This document shows, in pieces, positions 37,701 to 53,234 of a stretch of 64,000 nucleotides of DNA. The first letter of the stretch is position 1, and the number at the start of each line of letters is the position of its first letter. The stretch covers positions 25,038,878 through 25,102,877 of the forward strand of contig NC_086368.1 in NCBI RefSeq assembly GCF_036324505.1. The letters run 5' to 3'. Under the pieces are notes generated by a model that saw only the letters and a program-made list of their open reading frames with translations, was not told where the DNA came from and searched no databases. Position numbers and translations under genes: made by a program. Source of the DNA: Eleginops maclovinus. Taxonomy: Eukaryota > Chordata > Actinopteri > Perciformes > Eleginopidae.

Positions 37701-40700
37701 AGCAATTGATTCTCAGCGATGTACAGGGATCTGAATTGTCTACCTCGAGCTGATGTTTAATGAACTGTGGGATTCCTTCACTAACTTTGATGTCCCATCC
37801 CCAAAAAAACGACCTGATTACCAATTCCAGCAATATTGTTCAGATGTGACTGAGCGTTAAATTCGCCTGGAACTGAGCAGTAGTAGACAAAAGTGAGTAA
37901 TGAAGAGGGAAAGCATGGGAGACGGTCAGCGTTATGAATGCAACATTGAGACGTTGGCAGGAAAGTGGTATTCATGAGAAGTGGTCCATAGTGCCGGCTT
38001 AGTGAACTCTTAATTGGGGCAGAGAGGGAGCTGGGGATGAGGGATCAATAGGGGCAGAGCCGGGGTTTCAGCCCCCTGAAATCAATCAGCCTCCTGCCAG
38101 ACGGGGAGAATTCAGCCAATCAAAGAAAACACGGCCTCACACAGCACTCATTTACCCTCCCGGTCAAACCTCATCATGATCGACAGACGGACAGCTCATT
38201 CCATCTTATCTCTGTCAGAGGACGATGGACTGGCCTGATTGCTCTTTTTTTTTTGACGTGGGAACAAGATCCTGTTGCTGGAGTGCTTTCAAAATGCCTT
38301 TACAACTCTGCCAAGGACAGGGACTAATAAAACATGATTCATTAACAAAGGAGAGCTCTATGGAAAGGAATAATAAATGAACTTTTGGCATATTTTCACT
38401 CCTCTGCTAAAAATAGTCACTTTCTCATCGTCTTCCTCGTCATCTTCCTCCCCGCCTGGGTAATAGCCGTCTTTCTGCACTGTCACTTTTTGATGTATCA
38501 TCCTCTTATTCACATCAAGGACAAGGCCAGGTGTCGCATTTTCCCTCAGTGGCTCCACGCTTGTCACACTGCCTTGTCACCCGCAGCCTGTTCCAATCCA
38601 CCTCCCTTCTTCCTCCCCCTCGCTCTGCTTTTTTTTTAATATAAAATCTGTCACTCCTTTTGTTTTAGCGAGAGAAAAGGAAAGTAAATCACTTTTGCCA
38701 TTTGCAGCCTGCGGTGTCTGCTGAATGCTGCGAGTTTTATTTGGATGTCATCTTTGGCCAAATAGAATCCTGTCAAAAACAAATGATGTCTCTCCTGGTT
38801 TGTGCTGTCGTCGCACAGCTGAAACTCCTCCTGCATGCTGTGAGCAAGGCTTCGAATGTGTTAAGATATCTATGAATATGCTTCATAGTGAGAAGGAGGC
38901 CTTGACAGGTCTTTTATATTTCTCTAGATGAACAGACGGGCGCAGGTGTCCGGCCCCACCGCTCTTTGATGCCCACGAGTGGCTGGCAGAGCTGACCGGG
39001 AAGAGAGCAGCTGGGGTTGGGGACGTGCCTCGACGGTGAGATGCGTTTCAGCTTATAAGGTCCTCCAGTGTATTCTTAGCCTTGCTGCACATACCAAACG
39101 GGGGCATAGCCATGTTGTTTGGTGAAAAGAGTCTCACCAAAGACTACATTCGACATATCCATCAGTAGAGGGAGATTTAAGGCCACGATTTCTCAGAGTG
39201 GTTATTGAGATGTCAAAGATGGTTCGACTAGGCTCAGATGTTTACACTGACATCTGTCCGAGCAGAACATGGATCAGATCAGACCGCTGCTGTCAACATG
39301 TCTTCACAGGCAGACACAGAACAAGGCACTGTGGCTTAAAAGATCCAAACTAGAAGCTGCTGGTGGAGAGAGCTGGGAGAAAGCAGCTAGTTTTCTGTGC
39401 CTCATGAAGCAGAATAAGGATTTACTTGTCTGCCCTGACTGAAATGAGCAGTGCTTACACAGCTTTACAAACACAAGCTAATTATTATTACCATGGCTAA
39501 AAATGTTCTGCAGGGTGAGAAGTAATTATGTTGAAAATTTAGCAATTCTTACACTATTTCTGGCACATGTATAATTAAACCACCTCCTGAACCACCGCCT
39601 GCTCCCTCAGGCGCTCCGACATCAGTCAAATATGGATTTTTACCTTGTGTGCCAACTACCACGTGGACTGACATGAAGTCTGCGGCTGTTTATCTCCACT
39701 TCCTACAGTCTGTCGGTGTGTCCTAAAACAGATGTGTCATCATCCTCAGGGGTATGTGGGAGGGAGTGGCATCGGGACTCAGGAAATGCTTATGGGGTTT
39801 GTTAGGGAGGACTGAGACAATATAGGCCAGCATCAGGCAGGGAAGAAGCAGAATGCGTACAATATTCATAGATTTAGATATGAAACAGTTTGAGCTCCTG
39901 AGTGGAAGATGCACATATTCTAAGTATTCATCCACTCTGTGTTTGCTTACAGAACTTGGCAGTCGGAGGCTGATTTCTGTGGGAGAGGAGAACATCAGAG
40001 GCAGCTTGTTTAGAAAGGAGAGGAAGGTAAGGCTGTGTCCTCATTCTGCCCTCTGATTTCTCTCTCACATACATAAGGAGAGTTGACTTGCATGTGTGTA
40101 TTGCTGTAGGTTTCTGTATTTGTTTTTCTCATGTGAGCACAGAGCCCGACTACGCAGAGCATTTTGCATACCTACCTATTATTTATCACAGTCTAAATTC
40201 TGATAATTATTCACTGTTACCATGGACTCTACCGACCTCAAAAGGAAACAAACGCAGCGTGCTAACGTTTACAACGATGCTTTATTTACTGCGGGGGAAG
40301 ATATGTCACCTCCAGAGGCAAATCGCATCACATCACACTGCCTCAGACTGTCTCCAACTCACATCACTTCATTTGATCCACCTGCTGGTGATTAGCATAT
40401 CATTCTGCATGAAGAAAATAATGGTTGTTGTTGGCCCCGCTAGATAGAATGATGATCAACAGAAAGCAGTGGGTGTTGTGTTGTGTGGACGCAGCAGACG
40501 CCCCCCTCAGTGGTCGTTGGGCCAAATGGTAATTATGAAGAGGAGTGAAAACTGAGTGAATGGTCGGGTTTGGTGAGAATTAAGAAGAAAGCTATAAACG
40601 CTTAGCATTTTTAAATCAATAACAACGCCAAAGTGAATTTGGGCTATCCTCATGTCCCCAGTGAACAGGTAAACATGATTTGTATGTTTGGATAAGTATT

Positions 40701-43700
40701 TTTTAGCGAGCAATGAGTTATTAGAATAATTGGAACTGTTTTTAAAAAAAAGGCATTAAATCTGCACGATGCGGACACATCCACTTACCACTGTCCTGCT
40801 GGCTTTCTCCCAGTAACATGCTCGTGTTGCTGGCTGCGATCGGAGGCTGTGAACAGTTGGATGGTAGCAGATGAAGCAGCCCTCCACACATGTGGGCATA
40901 TTATGTACACAGCTGTGCACAGCTGACTCATTATCACTTGAGAAAACATCAGTATGCACGCCTGTAATTAACTCTTCTCTTTGATTAACAAACAACGGCG
41001 CTACAAACGACTCCTAATATAGCCCTGATCTTGGAGTGTTTTGTTTGTGGGAAAGGACAAAACATGTCTGGCTGTGTAGCTTTCTCCTCACCTAGCACAA
41101 CTCTGATTTTCGTCTTGTCTCTTTGGAACTTTCGAGAGCAGGCAGGTGAATGATATGTCTTTGGTGAAATATTCTGTTTGAGGACCCAGCTCCACTTCAA
41201 AACCCCAGCGTGAGGACAGCATTTACCTCTCCCTTTCTTCTCCTCTTCTTGCTGGCTGAGTGGGCCTTCGGCAGTGCAGAATAAAATCCCAAACTCTTCA
41301 AAGGAGCAGTTCATCTGCAGAGAGAGGACCTCATCAATTCGATTTTCTTCTTTTAAACCACTGTCCCCTCCACAGAGCTCTGGTTGTTTACGACCGGCCT
41401 GTTTCTTCTCCCTTCCTTGCAGTTTGTTGCATAAGATGCTTTTGATTTCTTGTGAGTGACGAAGGGATATTTCCCCCTAACACTTGTGAGATTGGCCTGT
41501 TGTTGGGGGCCATTTCTCCCTCAGACTGATTCCTCACATCTTTACTGTTGAACATGCTGCACGTTGCAGAGCTCTGGGAGCATTTTCCTGACCCTCATTT
41601 TCCACCTCAGCGAGACGGGAACTGCCAGCTTGCTTTCATGCCCCGGCCTGCATTCTGCCCACTGATTAGAAGTCAAATATTAAAGTGCTCTGTTGTGAGC
41701 GTGGCTTAATTGATTTTTTCCGCCGGGTGCACACAGAATGGGCTGACAGCAGGCGATACCAGGCTTTGTCAACATCGGGCACGCTGCCTGACGCTCAGGA
41801 CGGCACCCCAATAAAGCCCCCTGTGAGCGTGCCAACCTGCGGCGCCACACACAGAGAGGCACTCAGCACTCCGGCCAAGCTTTATAGTAACAACACTGAA
41901 GCAGCTCATTCTTCTGCTGTGTGTCGGCTGGCTGGGAAGTCGGCTCTCTATTTGTAAGGAAGTAGCAGGCTGAGAGAAAGCGTGTATTTGTGTGTGTGTG
42001 TCTCTACATTTGGAGAAAAAAAATTCTCTGTCCACTTGCATAACCACTCAGCAAACTTAAGCTATCTGGGGCGACGGTGCTGAAAAGAGGTTTCGTCTGA
42101 CTTCCAAAAGAAGTATTTATCTCTACCCATCCCCAGCTCTCCTGCCGTTCTGATAATTGCTTTAATAGCTTTTTAAAAAACGTCTTTAACAAGGAGCTTA
42201 CCAAACAGAGTGGCACCAAGCCTATCCTCCCTGCCCAGAGACTAAATGGCATCTGGTGGAGATATATTATTCCGGTTGAAGCCTCATATATTTCCCTTGT
42301 AACGTCTTCCCCTCCCTTAACTACAATGTAGTGATAATTAATTTATTCTCCGCCGCAGTAAAATAGTCTCCTCCAAAGGCCGAGATCGTGTATCTCCGTC
42401 CCTCGTCTCTGCTTACACCGTGAATTTACTGGCCGTTTTATGTGTGTCTTGAATTGGCTGGACTCCCCATTTATTTTTTATGCATTTCTACTTCACACGC
42501 CGGAGCGCACAGCAGCCATCTTGGGGCTGTACGACGCTCATTAAGTGCAGACATTCATCCGCGACGCGTCTCTCATGAATCTGATTGACCTTTTCGCCCA
42601 GCGCAATCCACAGTAAAAGGTTATTAAACCCCCCCACCCCTACCTCACCCACCCCTTGGTTGATTATCTGGCTGTATCTCCTGTCCTGCCTGATGCTTAA
42701 TAATCCATCTGAGCTGATAGGAAGGTGCCAAATGAAGGTTGGAAGGTGGGGTTGGAGGTGGGGGTGGGGGTGCGATTGAGGTCGGTGAGCTGGGCGCTGA
42801 TGCATTAATTACTCTATTTGTGAAACGGGGCCTCGCTCTGCGCTCTGACACAGACCTAATTACAACGCAAGGGTGCCCGACTTTATCAAGGCGCTGCTAA
42901 TTCATGTTTAATAAAAGAGAGAACTGTGATGAACAGGGTGAGCAGGTTGCCAGCGGGGGTAGTGTGGAGAACATTTTCGTAAGAGGACGTAATCACAACA
43001 TGTACCGTTTCAAGCAAATGCAGCGCTTGAATTTCTCCCCCGTCACATTTCAGCGTGACCAATCGGCAGCGCTGCGATGGAACGGCTTCAGTCGTTCAGG
43101 GGCCCTGAAAAGTAATCGCAATGTGCTCTCCCCTGAGTGCTGAGCAGGGTTTCATTTCTACCTCCATACTCCCAGTGGAGGTCCAGGGGTATGATCACAA
43201 CACAGGGAGGGGGGCGACATCTGGCCGCCTGTCTGACGGTAACCTAATGGGGGGCTAATAGGAGAGAGTAACATCTCAGAGAGCACTGCTGTGACCTTGA
43301 CAGGAGCCTGTGGAGGCAGGTAAAGAGGAGGAGGCGGTGAAGCACCATAACGGGCGACAGGCGGGGGGTTTGAATAACTGTTTATTTGAACTTCACTCCT
43401 GGGTCCAGTCAGTGACCCGACAGAGAACTTCAGCATAAAGCAAAGAGATGTTCTCTCTCTCCCCTGTGTGGCTGGATGATTCAGTTTGCATGTGCGTGGG
43501 TGTTGCCTGCGTCAGAATAAATGTTTGAATATTTTCCTTTAAAGTTTGACTTTCGTCTCTTCAGTTGTTTTGATAACTGTTAGCTGGTATTTCTCTTTAC
43601 TGGGTGAAATGCTTAAAGCACTTCTCTGTGTGCACGGCTGATTAATTATTGAGAATACAGCAACTTGATCGTTTTATTGCGAGATTTTTTTGCTTTCAAG

Positions 43701-46225
43701 TTTCAATTATGTTCTTGTAAAGTTATCAGCCAGAAGTATTTGATGCGTCCCTAAACAGTTCTGTTTGGTCTCAGCTGTTGCGAACCAACTTCATCACCTC
43801 TGCAATCTTTTTAAAGCTCAAGGGCGGGACATGTTTGTAACCAAAGCTTTTGCGCGTGCTTATTTTATTCATTGAGATACCTCCTGACATTTGAAGGATT
43901 TCTGTTTTTGTACTTGAGCGTGTCTTGTGTTTGTGACTACAGATTGTCTGTCTCCCACCTCAGTCAGTTTTACAGATCATAGGGGGTCAGGTCTGCAGGG
44001 ACAGCCAATGAGCATCACCCCCAGTAAAGGGAGAGCCACTACAGCCTGATCAATCTGAGCTCTCATTAAAAGGCTGCCAAGTCATCTGCAACCCGATACA
44101 ATATCAATACTGTAGCACCACAGAGAGACCTCCAGAGCTGTTAGGCAAGCTGCTGGCAGCTTAACTGTCATTACCGAGCAGGCAACATGCCGGAGACCCC
44201 CTTCATGGACCACTTAGGCTCCCCCCATGGTCTCAAACACAGGTCAGCGCAGACAGATGGGCTGTCTGGGCATCTGTCCAGGGGACGAGACAGAGAGAGA
44301 TTGATCCCGACCTGTAAAGGGGGACACAGGCTGCACTCCCTCACAATGCGGAGGGGAGATGTGGGCTGTGTGTGTTGTTACAGTTACACATCGCTGCGGT
44401 TTCACCTGAGGCTTGTTTGTTGGCCGTGGGTGTTTTTCTGTCTTGGTCTTTCACCATGCGTGATTACAAGAAACATCGCACATGTTTGTATTCAAACCGA
44501 ACAAAAGACAATGAGCTTTTAGTTGCAAACACCTTCTCTGAACTTTGTAGGTGTTGTTTTAGATACAGAAAATTTGCTCTGGGTTTTGGCACATATCCCA
44601 AGGTCCCTGCTGGGAAAAACCACGAGCACTGAAAGGCGCTCTGTGGAGATTTCTGAGCAAAGCAAATGGGGGGAATATAAGTGGCCTTACATAGAAAAGC
44701 CTCTGTAATTCAGATCATTGTGCAGAGGTCTCCTCTCTGTGCTCCGGTCTTAACCCCCTGTGTGGTTCCGATAGGGGAGGGAGGGATCAGTGTGTGCGTC
44801 TCTAAACCCCCACTAATCCGCCGACAAAAGGGCGAGGAGAAAGCCAGCCAGAGAGAGGTAGGGGGGTTAGGACAGAGAATGGGCGGAGTGAAAAAGTAAA
44901 GAAGTGGTCGTCGCCTCTCCAACCCCCGAGGGTATGCTTAACATCGGAGAAGATGGTCCCCACTGCGACCATGGACCCCCACCCCCGGAGGATAAAACAA
45001 CCCTCTGCTCTGTCGGGCCTCTTTGAGCAGTCAAGAGCCTTTATTTATCAGTCAAGTAAAAGAATCCCGAGACCATCGATGTGATCACTTCTTCAGCCGC
45101 TCGACTGAGAGCGTTTCGATTTATCTGGGCTGAGATTTATTCAGCGGGCTGGCTGCAGATGTTCACTGCAAGTTGAAACCGATATTGTCTGTAATCATCA
45201 TTAAGTCAGGCCATTAGGAGGAGTCCCAAGTGCAGGTGCTAATTTGATGACGGGAGAGAAATGGTATGTAATTAAAACACAACAAATGACAGCTTTAAAA
45301 TCTATGAGTCCTGTGGAATCTAATTTAATGCAGCTTACAAACTAGATGGATAAAGCAATTATCCGAGCAGATAAATATCCCTGTGTGCATCCCCATTACG
45401 TTTTCCTTATCAAGCTGTTTTTGTTTTATGTGGGTCTTAGCAGATCATATTTTAAGTGATGTTTGATTGTTACGCAATGTCATTCAGAAGTCATTTGGAA
45501 GAAAAGAGGGCTCTGAGGTCGGTGGTACAATTGGCCCCGGCTGACTTGTCTGTAATCCATTTAGCTGAGATGTGACACACTGTCGGGGGGCTTTGCCTCT
45601 GGTCAATAAGTGCCAATAAGGAACAGCCATCACTCAGCGGGCTGCCCTGTCCACCAGCTTGCTCACTTGTTTCAGCTGTCAACCTCTGACTCAAAGGAGC
45701 TGGGAATTGCGCCGCTCTCTCGGACGCACCACAAATGGCTTTCCCATACAATCCTCAATGGGACAGGAAAGGCACGCACAGCCGCAGACTGCCAAGCAGG
45801 CGCATTTCCCTCTGACATCAGAATAAACCCATCTGAAGGGAAAACAGCTTCGTATTTACAAAACACCATTGACAGTTGCTCATTCTCTCAGTCTTAAACC
45901 CCTGGAGGTGGGGCTGTGGGGGGGGTTGAACTCAAGACGGGGACAATCGGGTCTCTGTTTGTGTTTTCTCTAACTCCTCCGTGTTCTCTTTGGGCTCTGT
46001 TGGAGCGTACTGCCAGGGTGCACGGGAGGAGGGGTACGCCGTGACCCTGCCGAAAAACTCTGCCTGAATCCCTTCAAAAAAAACCTACAGACCACCGCGC
46101 TAGCCCCACATGCCGCTCTGTTGCTGCTGGAAACAGAGTGAGAGCGGAGTGGACGTGTTGATGAAAGGGAAAACTAGCCTCTTGAGCGATTGAGGCCGAA
46201 TTCAGTCGCCAGAACATCCTCACTG

Positions 46226-46560
46226 CAGCAGCTTTTCACTGTGTTCAGAATCAGAAAATCAGTATCAGGTTTATGTGTTAAGTAGCTTAACACATACAAG
46301 AAATTTGCCTTAAACATAAACACAGTCAAACAAGATAAATTGTTTAAAAAAAAGGACCAAAAAATGATACTATTATAAAAAATGATTAAATAAAATAATC
46401 TATTATAACACAAAAATAAAGAGCATTATTTACGTGAAATATAGATAACCAAAAAACGACGCACAGTATAATATGAGCAAATATTCTTAATAATAAATAG
46501 AATAAAATAAAATACGTGCAGTATTGGTTTGAAAAGTGGAAAGCCGTCCAGATATCAACA
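46226..46560. mobile_element. LINE 3'-end-like fragment
   Basis: CAGAATCAGAAAATCAGTATC, then GGTTTATGTGTTAAGTAGC and AACACATACAAGAAATTTGC, followed by A/T-rich sequence and GTGCAGTATTGG, resembles the common teleost L2-like 3' tail. A perfect 9-bp inverted repeat around TAG (46272-46292) lies inside. No protein frame survives. Confidence 0.5.
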
Positions 46561-49500
46561 GAGGTAGCTGTTTGCACAAAAGTGCTAAATTCTGAGGGTT
46601 GTTACTGTGATGGAAACTTCTGGAGTAACGGAGACGAAACTCAGAGAGACACCGGGAGAGCTGGAGCTTGATGGCAAAACACTGAAGGTTTATTCTGAAG
46701 GTAACGGCCGGAGAATTGACAAGACATTTGCTGCAGCCACGAGTTGACAGAGCAATTGCCCGACCAATTCTGACGATCTCTACTACAGTCCGACGTTTTA
46801 ACCAGTTCAGAGTGTATAATCAACATTCTTTAGTCGCCAGACTAAACAAATATGGACCCTGAATCTAACTAAAGCTGTCGTACATGGCAAAAGAATGTAC
46901 GCCAGGGAACCTAGCGTTCCAGATAAAAAGAAGGGCTTCTGGATGTCTCTAAACAATAAACTAATCTCAGGTCAGCTTGTGCTCGGTCTTAGACTGGCAT
47001 CAACAAAGCGCCCAAACTGCCCATCCTTAAGGGAGATTACAGCAGCCCGAAGGCCAAAAAATTATGCCATGGGAAAAGAGACAGAGGAAGGGGAAAATTA
47101 TGAACTAGGTCAAAGGTTAAACAACTAAGCAAAAATATTCCCTAACAGTTACTTGTGGCATGGCTGCAGTCCAAGCTCATTACAAATAAAAATATTCACG
47201 ATGTTAGTTTGTTAAACAGGGTGGTGACATAAAGACGGGCAGTAGCTGTGTGATGTCCCACTAGAGCTGTCAGGGCCACGACAATACGATGCTGTTCATT
47301 TCCTCCAGATTCAGAGATAATTAGCCTGACTGCTGTTCTCTGCTTTTTATGTCCCCTTGTTGGAGAGAGACGTTTGAAGTCTGATACGCAGAGTGTGGGG
47401 GTTGTTTGTGTGTCTGTTGCGCTGCCTACATGTTTGTGTTTGTGTGTGTGTATGGGGTACATTTATAGTGAACAGAAGAGACCCAGGGAGTCTGTCAGAG
47501 CTCTTTGTTCTCAAGCGAGAACACATCATGACTGGCTCTTTTGTCTGAACCGACACCATCATACAGTCTTTCTCTACCTACCTCTACTTCTCTCCGTCTA
47601 TGTCTCTCTCTCTCTCTCTCGCTCGCTCGCTCTCTCTCTTCCTCCTCCTCTTATTTTCTCCACTAAACCATTCAACCGGCATCCCATCACTCGCACCATT
47701 TACAAAGATAATGGGCCCTGTGGATTATAGAGTTGCAGAGATGGGGATGATTTTTCTTCCCTGTGTCTGGGTGTGGACCGAGCTAAGAGTGTGAGGGAGA
47801 CTTTCAAAGTGTTACGTGACCAGGACTTCTGAGGACCAGTTCTTAATGTGTGTCTTTGCATTTATAATTAATCAGTTTGCTTGTTTATTACCCCGTGTCC
47901 CTTTCATTTACATACTCATTACTCACAGTTAAAAGGTGTTAAACGAGGATGAGTTTGCTCCTGTTCAGGTCAGTAAAGTTTTTCCCTTACTTGGAACCTA
48001 AGCCACATTTTTACAGAATGGAATCCCTTTCTCGAGTTGTTTTTTTAGTTTTACATTACAAAATGAGTTTATCACCTGGTGCCTACACATATCTTTTTAC
48101 TTGGTACGACTCGGTTGAGTTTTCAAGCAAGTTTTTATGCCATACTAGAAAGTGAAATTCTGCAGACCACTGATTCGTCAGAGAGAATCGCCACTAGAAT
48201 CATCCATTGCCTGACAGATCCTGCACAATTCGCCATATTTTTATAAGCTAGCTTTAATAGTGGCCACAATTTATTAACTGATATGACCACATGTATTTTT
48301 GGAATGGCAGCCTGCATAAATATGCCATGTTCCATTAAAAGAAACTCACAGACGTTCTTCTGTTTAGTTGCGGAAATCTGGCATAAGGTGCACTGCCAAT
48401 TTTGTGCTTAAATCTCCATACCAGGAGAGCACATTTACCTTTGACGATATGACGCTAAATCTAGGTGGGTGAGGCCAAATATAAAAACAATCTGAATGTG
48501 CATGTAAGATAAGTTAATAGCGTGTGAGTGAATTTGGCAGCCAGGACACATCTCAGCTTCACCCTTTCTCTCAGGGCAGCAGACACACTGCAGGATTAAT
48601 GATGTGTTAAGTGCTAAAATTACTCTCATTCATTTTTCACTGTTTGGGCGGCACATTCCACATGGATTTAAAGGTTAGGGAGGAATATCATTTATAAACA
48701 AGGAAAGAAAAACGATGGCAAAGGCAAACAGATTACACTAACGCCAGAAAAAGAAAGATCACTCACCTGAGACTCATCATCGCAGCACAAATCTGCTTTT
48801 TTCTCACTTTTCAAGTCCAACCACTGCTTTGTGTGTCTGCCTGTTTGACAGAAAATTGCTTTGCAGGTTCTGACTGTCATCCTAAATGCCTGCAGAGTGC
48901 TGAGCTTATCGGAACCTGAGGGAAATCTAAATTGAATCTTCCCGGTGAATGGGTTCGGGCCTTTGCGTTATCTCTTGTCATTGTCAACTATTAGAGTTAG
49001 TTATTAGGAAGCCACATTTTTCCAAAAATGTGTAGGCATTCTTGTAGTTGGAGAGCTGTGACTTCAGGGTTATCAGCCAGCAACTGGAGATGTTTGAAGG
49101 GACCGTGCTGACCTGTCAAAGGAGCCAAGGTTTTAGATGTCATCTCACCAACTTTAGTAATGTCTGAACTGTTGTTCACAGTTCATCTGCAGATCCTTTG
49201 GGAGGCCTTTGTACTGCAAGGATGCTTTAAGCACCTGGCATGAGGAAACTGTCCTCTCCAGAGAAATGTTAGCATTGGAGGCTATTTAAATAGCTCAAAA
49301 AGGTAGCATGAATGTTGTTACAACACAAACAAAAGTCTAGGGGTAGAAACATTTTGTATTTGTAATGAAATAACTAATTGAATAGTTCCCTTGAGCAATG
49401 ATGGAAAATTGATTTTAGTTTGGTATAGAAATTGGTTGGTTATAGTGTTTAACCTACAGTGAATTAGCATCTGTGTTCTGCAGCTCCCCTTGGCTTAACA

Positions 49501-52500
49501 AGCTTTGTATTTAATTTATTGCATTGTTTACAAAAACAGAGCCACAAGGGAGTTATTATTGCACTCAACTCATCCATTGAGCAGAAACACAGCTCCAGGC
49601 GAATAGTCATTTGGCTCCATGTCTGCCTGATTTGTGTTTTATCCAAGTTCAACCAAGAAGGTGATGATATGTCACTGTTCACATCTTGTTTACTTTGCTC
49701 CCAAGTCGTACGTTATGTATTGGGTCAAATGAGCCTAAATGCTGTATGGCTCACTTTAGATAAGATTTTGCAGCGTAGTTTTTCCATATTCTTGTGGTGG
49801 AGCAAAGATTTGCAAGCAGGGAATGATAGACCAAGGATGGCCACAAACCATGGCTCCTTATTATCATGAAAAAAGCATTCCATACTGTATTGAGAATTGC
49901 AAACCCCCTCCTTCCACCGACACATACTCAAACCCAAACCCATGCAAACCCGCACATAAACTGCTTTGAGAGGAAGTTACTCTCACATAGATGCATGCCG
50001 TAACAGAATTAGCATCTGAATGCCAACTTTTGTTGGTAAATTGAAGGGTCCTTGGAGATTTTGCACATTCTGTTCAGAGCTAGGCAAGCCAATGGGAACA
50101 AAGTCACACATTAGCAAAGCCCTGCCAGCCTCAATTATGACCAAAGGGATTGGCTTGATAGTGTTGCAGCGAGCTACATTCAGAGCTGGATGTGTCTATT
50201 TAAACTTTCCTCTCCACTTCCTTTATGTTATCCAGCAGTTAATGGCAAATTCCTGCATCCAGAATGAAGCTGAGGAAATTCGGAGGTTCTCTGCTAGGGA
50301 TTTCTGTTTAATTCAGTTCTATTTTATAGGGAAGCCTTGTCTGTGGATCCAGTTTTCATGTTGGAGAAACATCTATCTGTAATGGAAGTGCTCAGGTTTT
50401 GTTCTCTCATTGCTATATGCCTCAGACTCTCCGTCTTTTCCTCTCCATCATTTGGAATAGAGGATCCAGCAGTCTGGCCATATTTCATATGCATTATGAG
50501 ACCCAGATGATTACAATGCAAGTGAACGCCATGACTAGTCCTCCTTCAATATGTTATAAATGTTGGTTTTCTCATATTCCGTCTGTCTGTTTTGTGCCTT
50601 CTTAGTGGGCTGCAGATTGGATGAATCAGACTGCATGCATATTTCAAGGCCTAAGGTGTTTCTATAGAGGGGAGAAGCACCGTAACACCTCTGCAGTCTT
50701 TGTGAGATTTATCAAGCACTAGCTCTGCTTTGTCACCACCTCACTTGAACTGTGTTGTCAGGCAGTGCAACATATCTGTCTGTCTGGTGAGTATTATCAT
50801 CCCTCCACCGTCTCACCATCATGCCCATGGTGTGACATGGCCAGCTCTGTTGTCATGGCATTTATAATTCAGTCGTATCAATAAGAGATGGACGACATTA
50901 AGTTTTTATCTGGTGATGCAGTGCTGCTGTCTCTGAGAGGCTCTTTACAAGCGAACGACTGAGGAGCAAAACCTTCCCTCTCTGTTCTGACTCCCAGGCA
51001 TCGCTTGGCGTTAGTATAACCTCAGAAGATCCTTGTTCCCTCAACATGCCTTTAGAAGCAGATTCCGTGTGATCTCATATTCTGCCAGCTAACTCCCTAG
51101 CCCTTCCTCTTCCAAGCCCCCAGCCTTTTAATGAGTTTTGCTGAGGCTTATATTTACTCATGTTGTCTTGTGCTTCTGTCTAAATGGCACAAATTCCTCT
51201 TCATTGCGTGCTATCGGGCTGAATCAGCGTTATCGTTCCGTAGCTCACTTAGTGGAAAGAGCTGAAGTGGGCAGAGGTCTGTCAGGAAAACAAGCTTTAA
51301 ATCCTCCCGGTTCACACTGACAACACGGATGGCCTCGCATTACGAACGGTGGAGAACAGCTTGGATAGTAACTGCTGTTTTCCAATGGTTGTCCATCTCG
51401 GTTTTTTCCCACACATCTTCAAGGTATAATGGAGTCTGTCTGTTTGGACATACTGGTTTCCTCTTTTTTTTTCTCTGCGGTTTTATGTAACATCTGCCAC
51501 CCGGAGAGATGAACAATACGGCTAGATAAAAGAGAGAGGGGAGAGCAAACTGGAAAGAAAGGACTGTATGTGTCAGTTAGAGCTGATAAAAGCCTGGAAA
51601 TCCAATTAGTCCTTCGTATCAGGGAGAAGGAGGAGGCCTCATGGGAGTGATGTCGGAAAATATCTACCACCGTAGCGTGTCAATAACACAACATTTACAT
51701 ACTTGGCTATTGATGGATTAGCATGTAAAATCGAGCTGGATGTCTGCTTGAAAACCAGGACTATATTTAGTATTCTTCCCTGACAGGTTGTGCCTACATC
51801 AGCTTTTTGAGCAGATAAACAAGTATCAAAGGGAAATACTGTACCTCCCACAAGCAATGGCCTTCCTTTAAACACACTGGATCTATTCTCTATTCACTCG
51901 AGATGTCCTGGAATCCATTTTGGGGGGGTGGGGGGTATTCAGTGCTCGTTGCATACAGGTTTTTTTTGTGGATTTCCTTATTGCTGGTGTCTTGTTTTCA
52001 TCCGAAGGCGTAAATGAAAGAGGGATGCAGGCAGGGAGAGAGAACCAAAAAGGAGCAAGGGCAATTTCAAACAGCACAGCGCCGCGGGTCAGAGCTTATG
52101 TGTTCCTCTGGGGAAGAACCGCAGCAGGGCAAACACAGCTGCTGGTGAACAGTGTTATTGGTGTGTTGGTGTGCACGTATTGTGTCTTTCTGTGTGTTTC
52201 AAGTTTGTGAAAAGCAACAACACGACAGAGGACATGTGTGGGTGTTTGGTAAGAAGTTATTGTGCACAACAACCTGGACAACAGGGTAGACTTGAGAGGA
52301 ACAGGGCGCTTTGTTTGAGGCAGAAGAGCGACGTTTCTCACCCACAACACGAAATGACATCAGTTGTCAGCCGGATCGTGGATTTAATGTGGAATGGCCC
52401 TACTGTACCTCCTAGGTGGCTCAGCAGGCTGTAGTCATCTATTCATAAACTGCAAGTAGGTGCAAAATCATACAGCCTTTAGGGCAGTAATAATTAATAA

Positions 52501-52657
52501 GTAAGTAATAAACTCAGGTGACGTAGTATGACGAAGTGTGTGTAAGTAAAAGGATGGGGTGGATGAATGTATCAAACAAACACTTCACTTTAACCCAGGA
52601 GACCAATATTTGTTTACTGTGTGGAAAAAAACACACAACAAAGCAATTATTGTCATA
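46561..52657. other. Non-coding sequence, no gene seen
   Basis: Unique sequence with a TC repeat at 47.6 kb. Frames of 116-120 codons at 49519-49869 and 50020-50382 show no homology that I recognise and no codon or splice support. Confidence 0.55.
47596..47640. repeat. (TC)n-rich simple repeat with GCTC interruptions
   Basis: TCTC repeats with three CGCTCG units in the middle. Confidence 0.9.
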
Positions 52658-53070
52658 TTTAAAGAGGCCTTAAGAGGTTTTTGTGCATGTACTTGGTCTG
52701 TAAAGGCTAAAATCCTCAAGTATATCTCCCAAACCGCGTTTACCCCCACCCCCCACCCCACGTCTCCATTGGACTCTTTTGTTTACTTTTGTAAATGACA
52801 TCACTATATAACACACGCGCTTCTATTGGCTAGCGCTCCCACACATTAAACATGATGGGCTGAGGGACCTCGCTAAGCAGTTGACCCATGACAACAGAGT
52901 CGACGAGCTAACCAATCAGAGCAGACTGGACTCTGGTTTCCGACAGAGGTGAAAAGAGTGGCTGCAGCCCAGGCAGTATGAGAAAAATAAAGAGCTTTTT
53001 GAACATTGAAGCATGGAGACACATTAGAGGCAAATATGAAACAGAAATTGAACACATCTCGTCTTTAAAG
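52658..53070 (+). mobile_element. Teleost MITE-like interspersed repeat, copy 1
   Basis: Shared with copy 2 are GCATGTA..TGGTCTGTAAAGGCTAAAATCC, a TTCTATTGGCTAGCGCTC block, GCAGACTGGACTCTGGTTTC, CAGGCAGTATGAG and TTTTTGAACATTGAAGCAT. The left edge TTTAAAGAGGCC fits the usual end of this family. The right end runs into the GT microsatellite at 53098. It has no coding capacity. It lies about 1.5 kb upstream of the sulf2 ATG exon. Confidence 0.6.
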
Positions 53071-53095
53071 TTACTTGTCTTTACCCATATTATGA

Positions 53096-53234
<139 letters not shown>
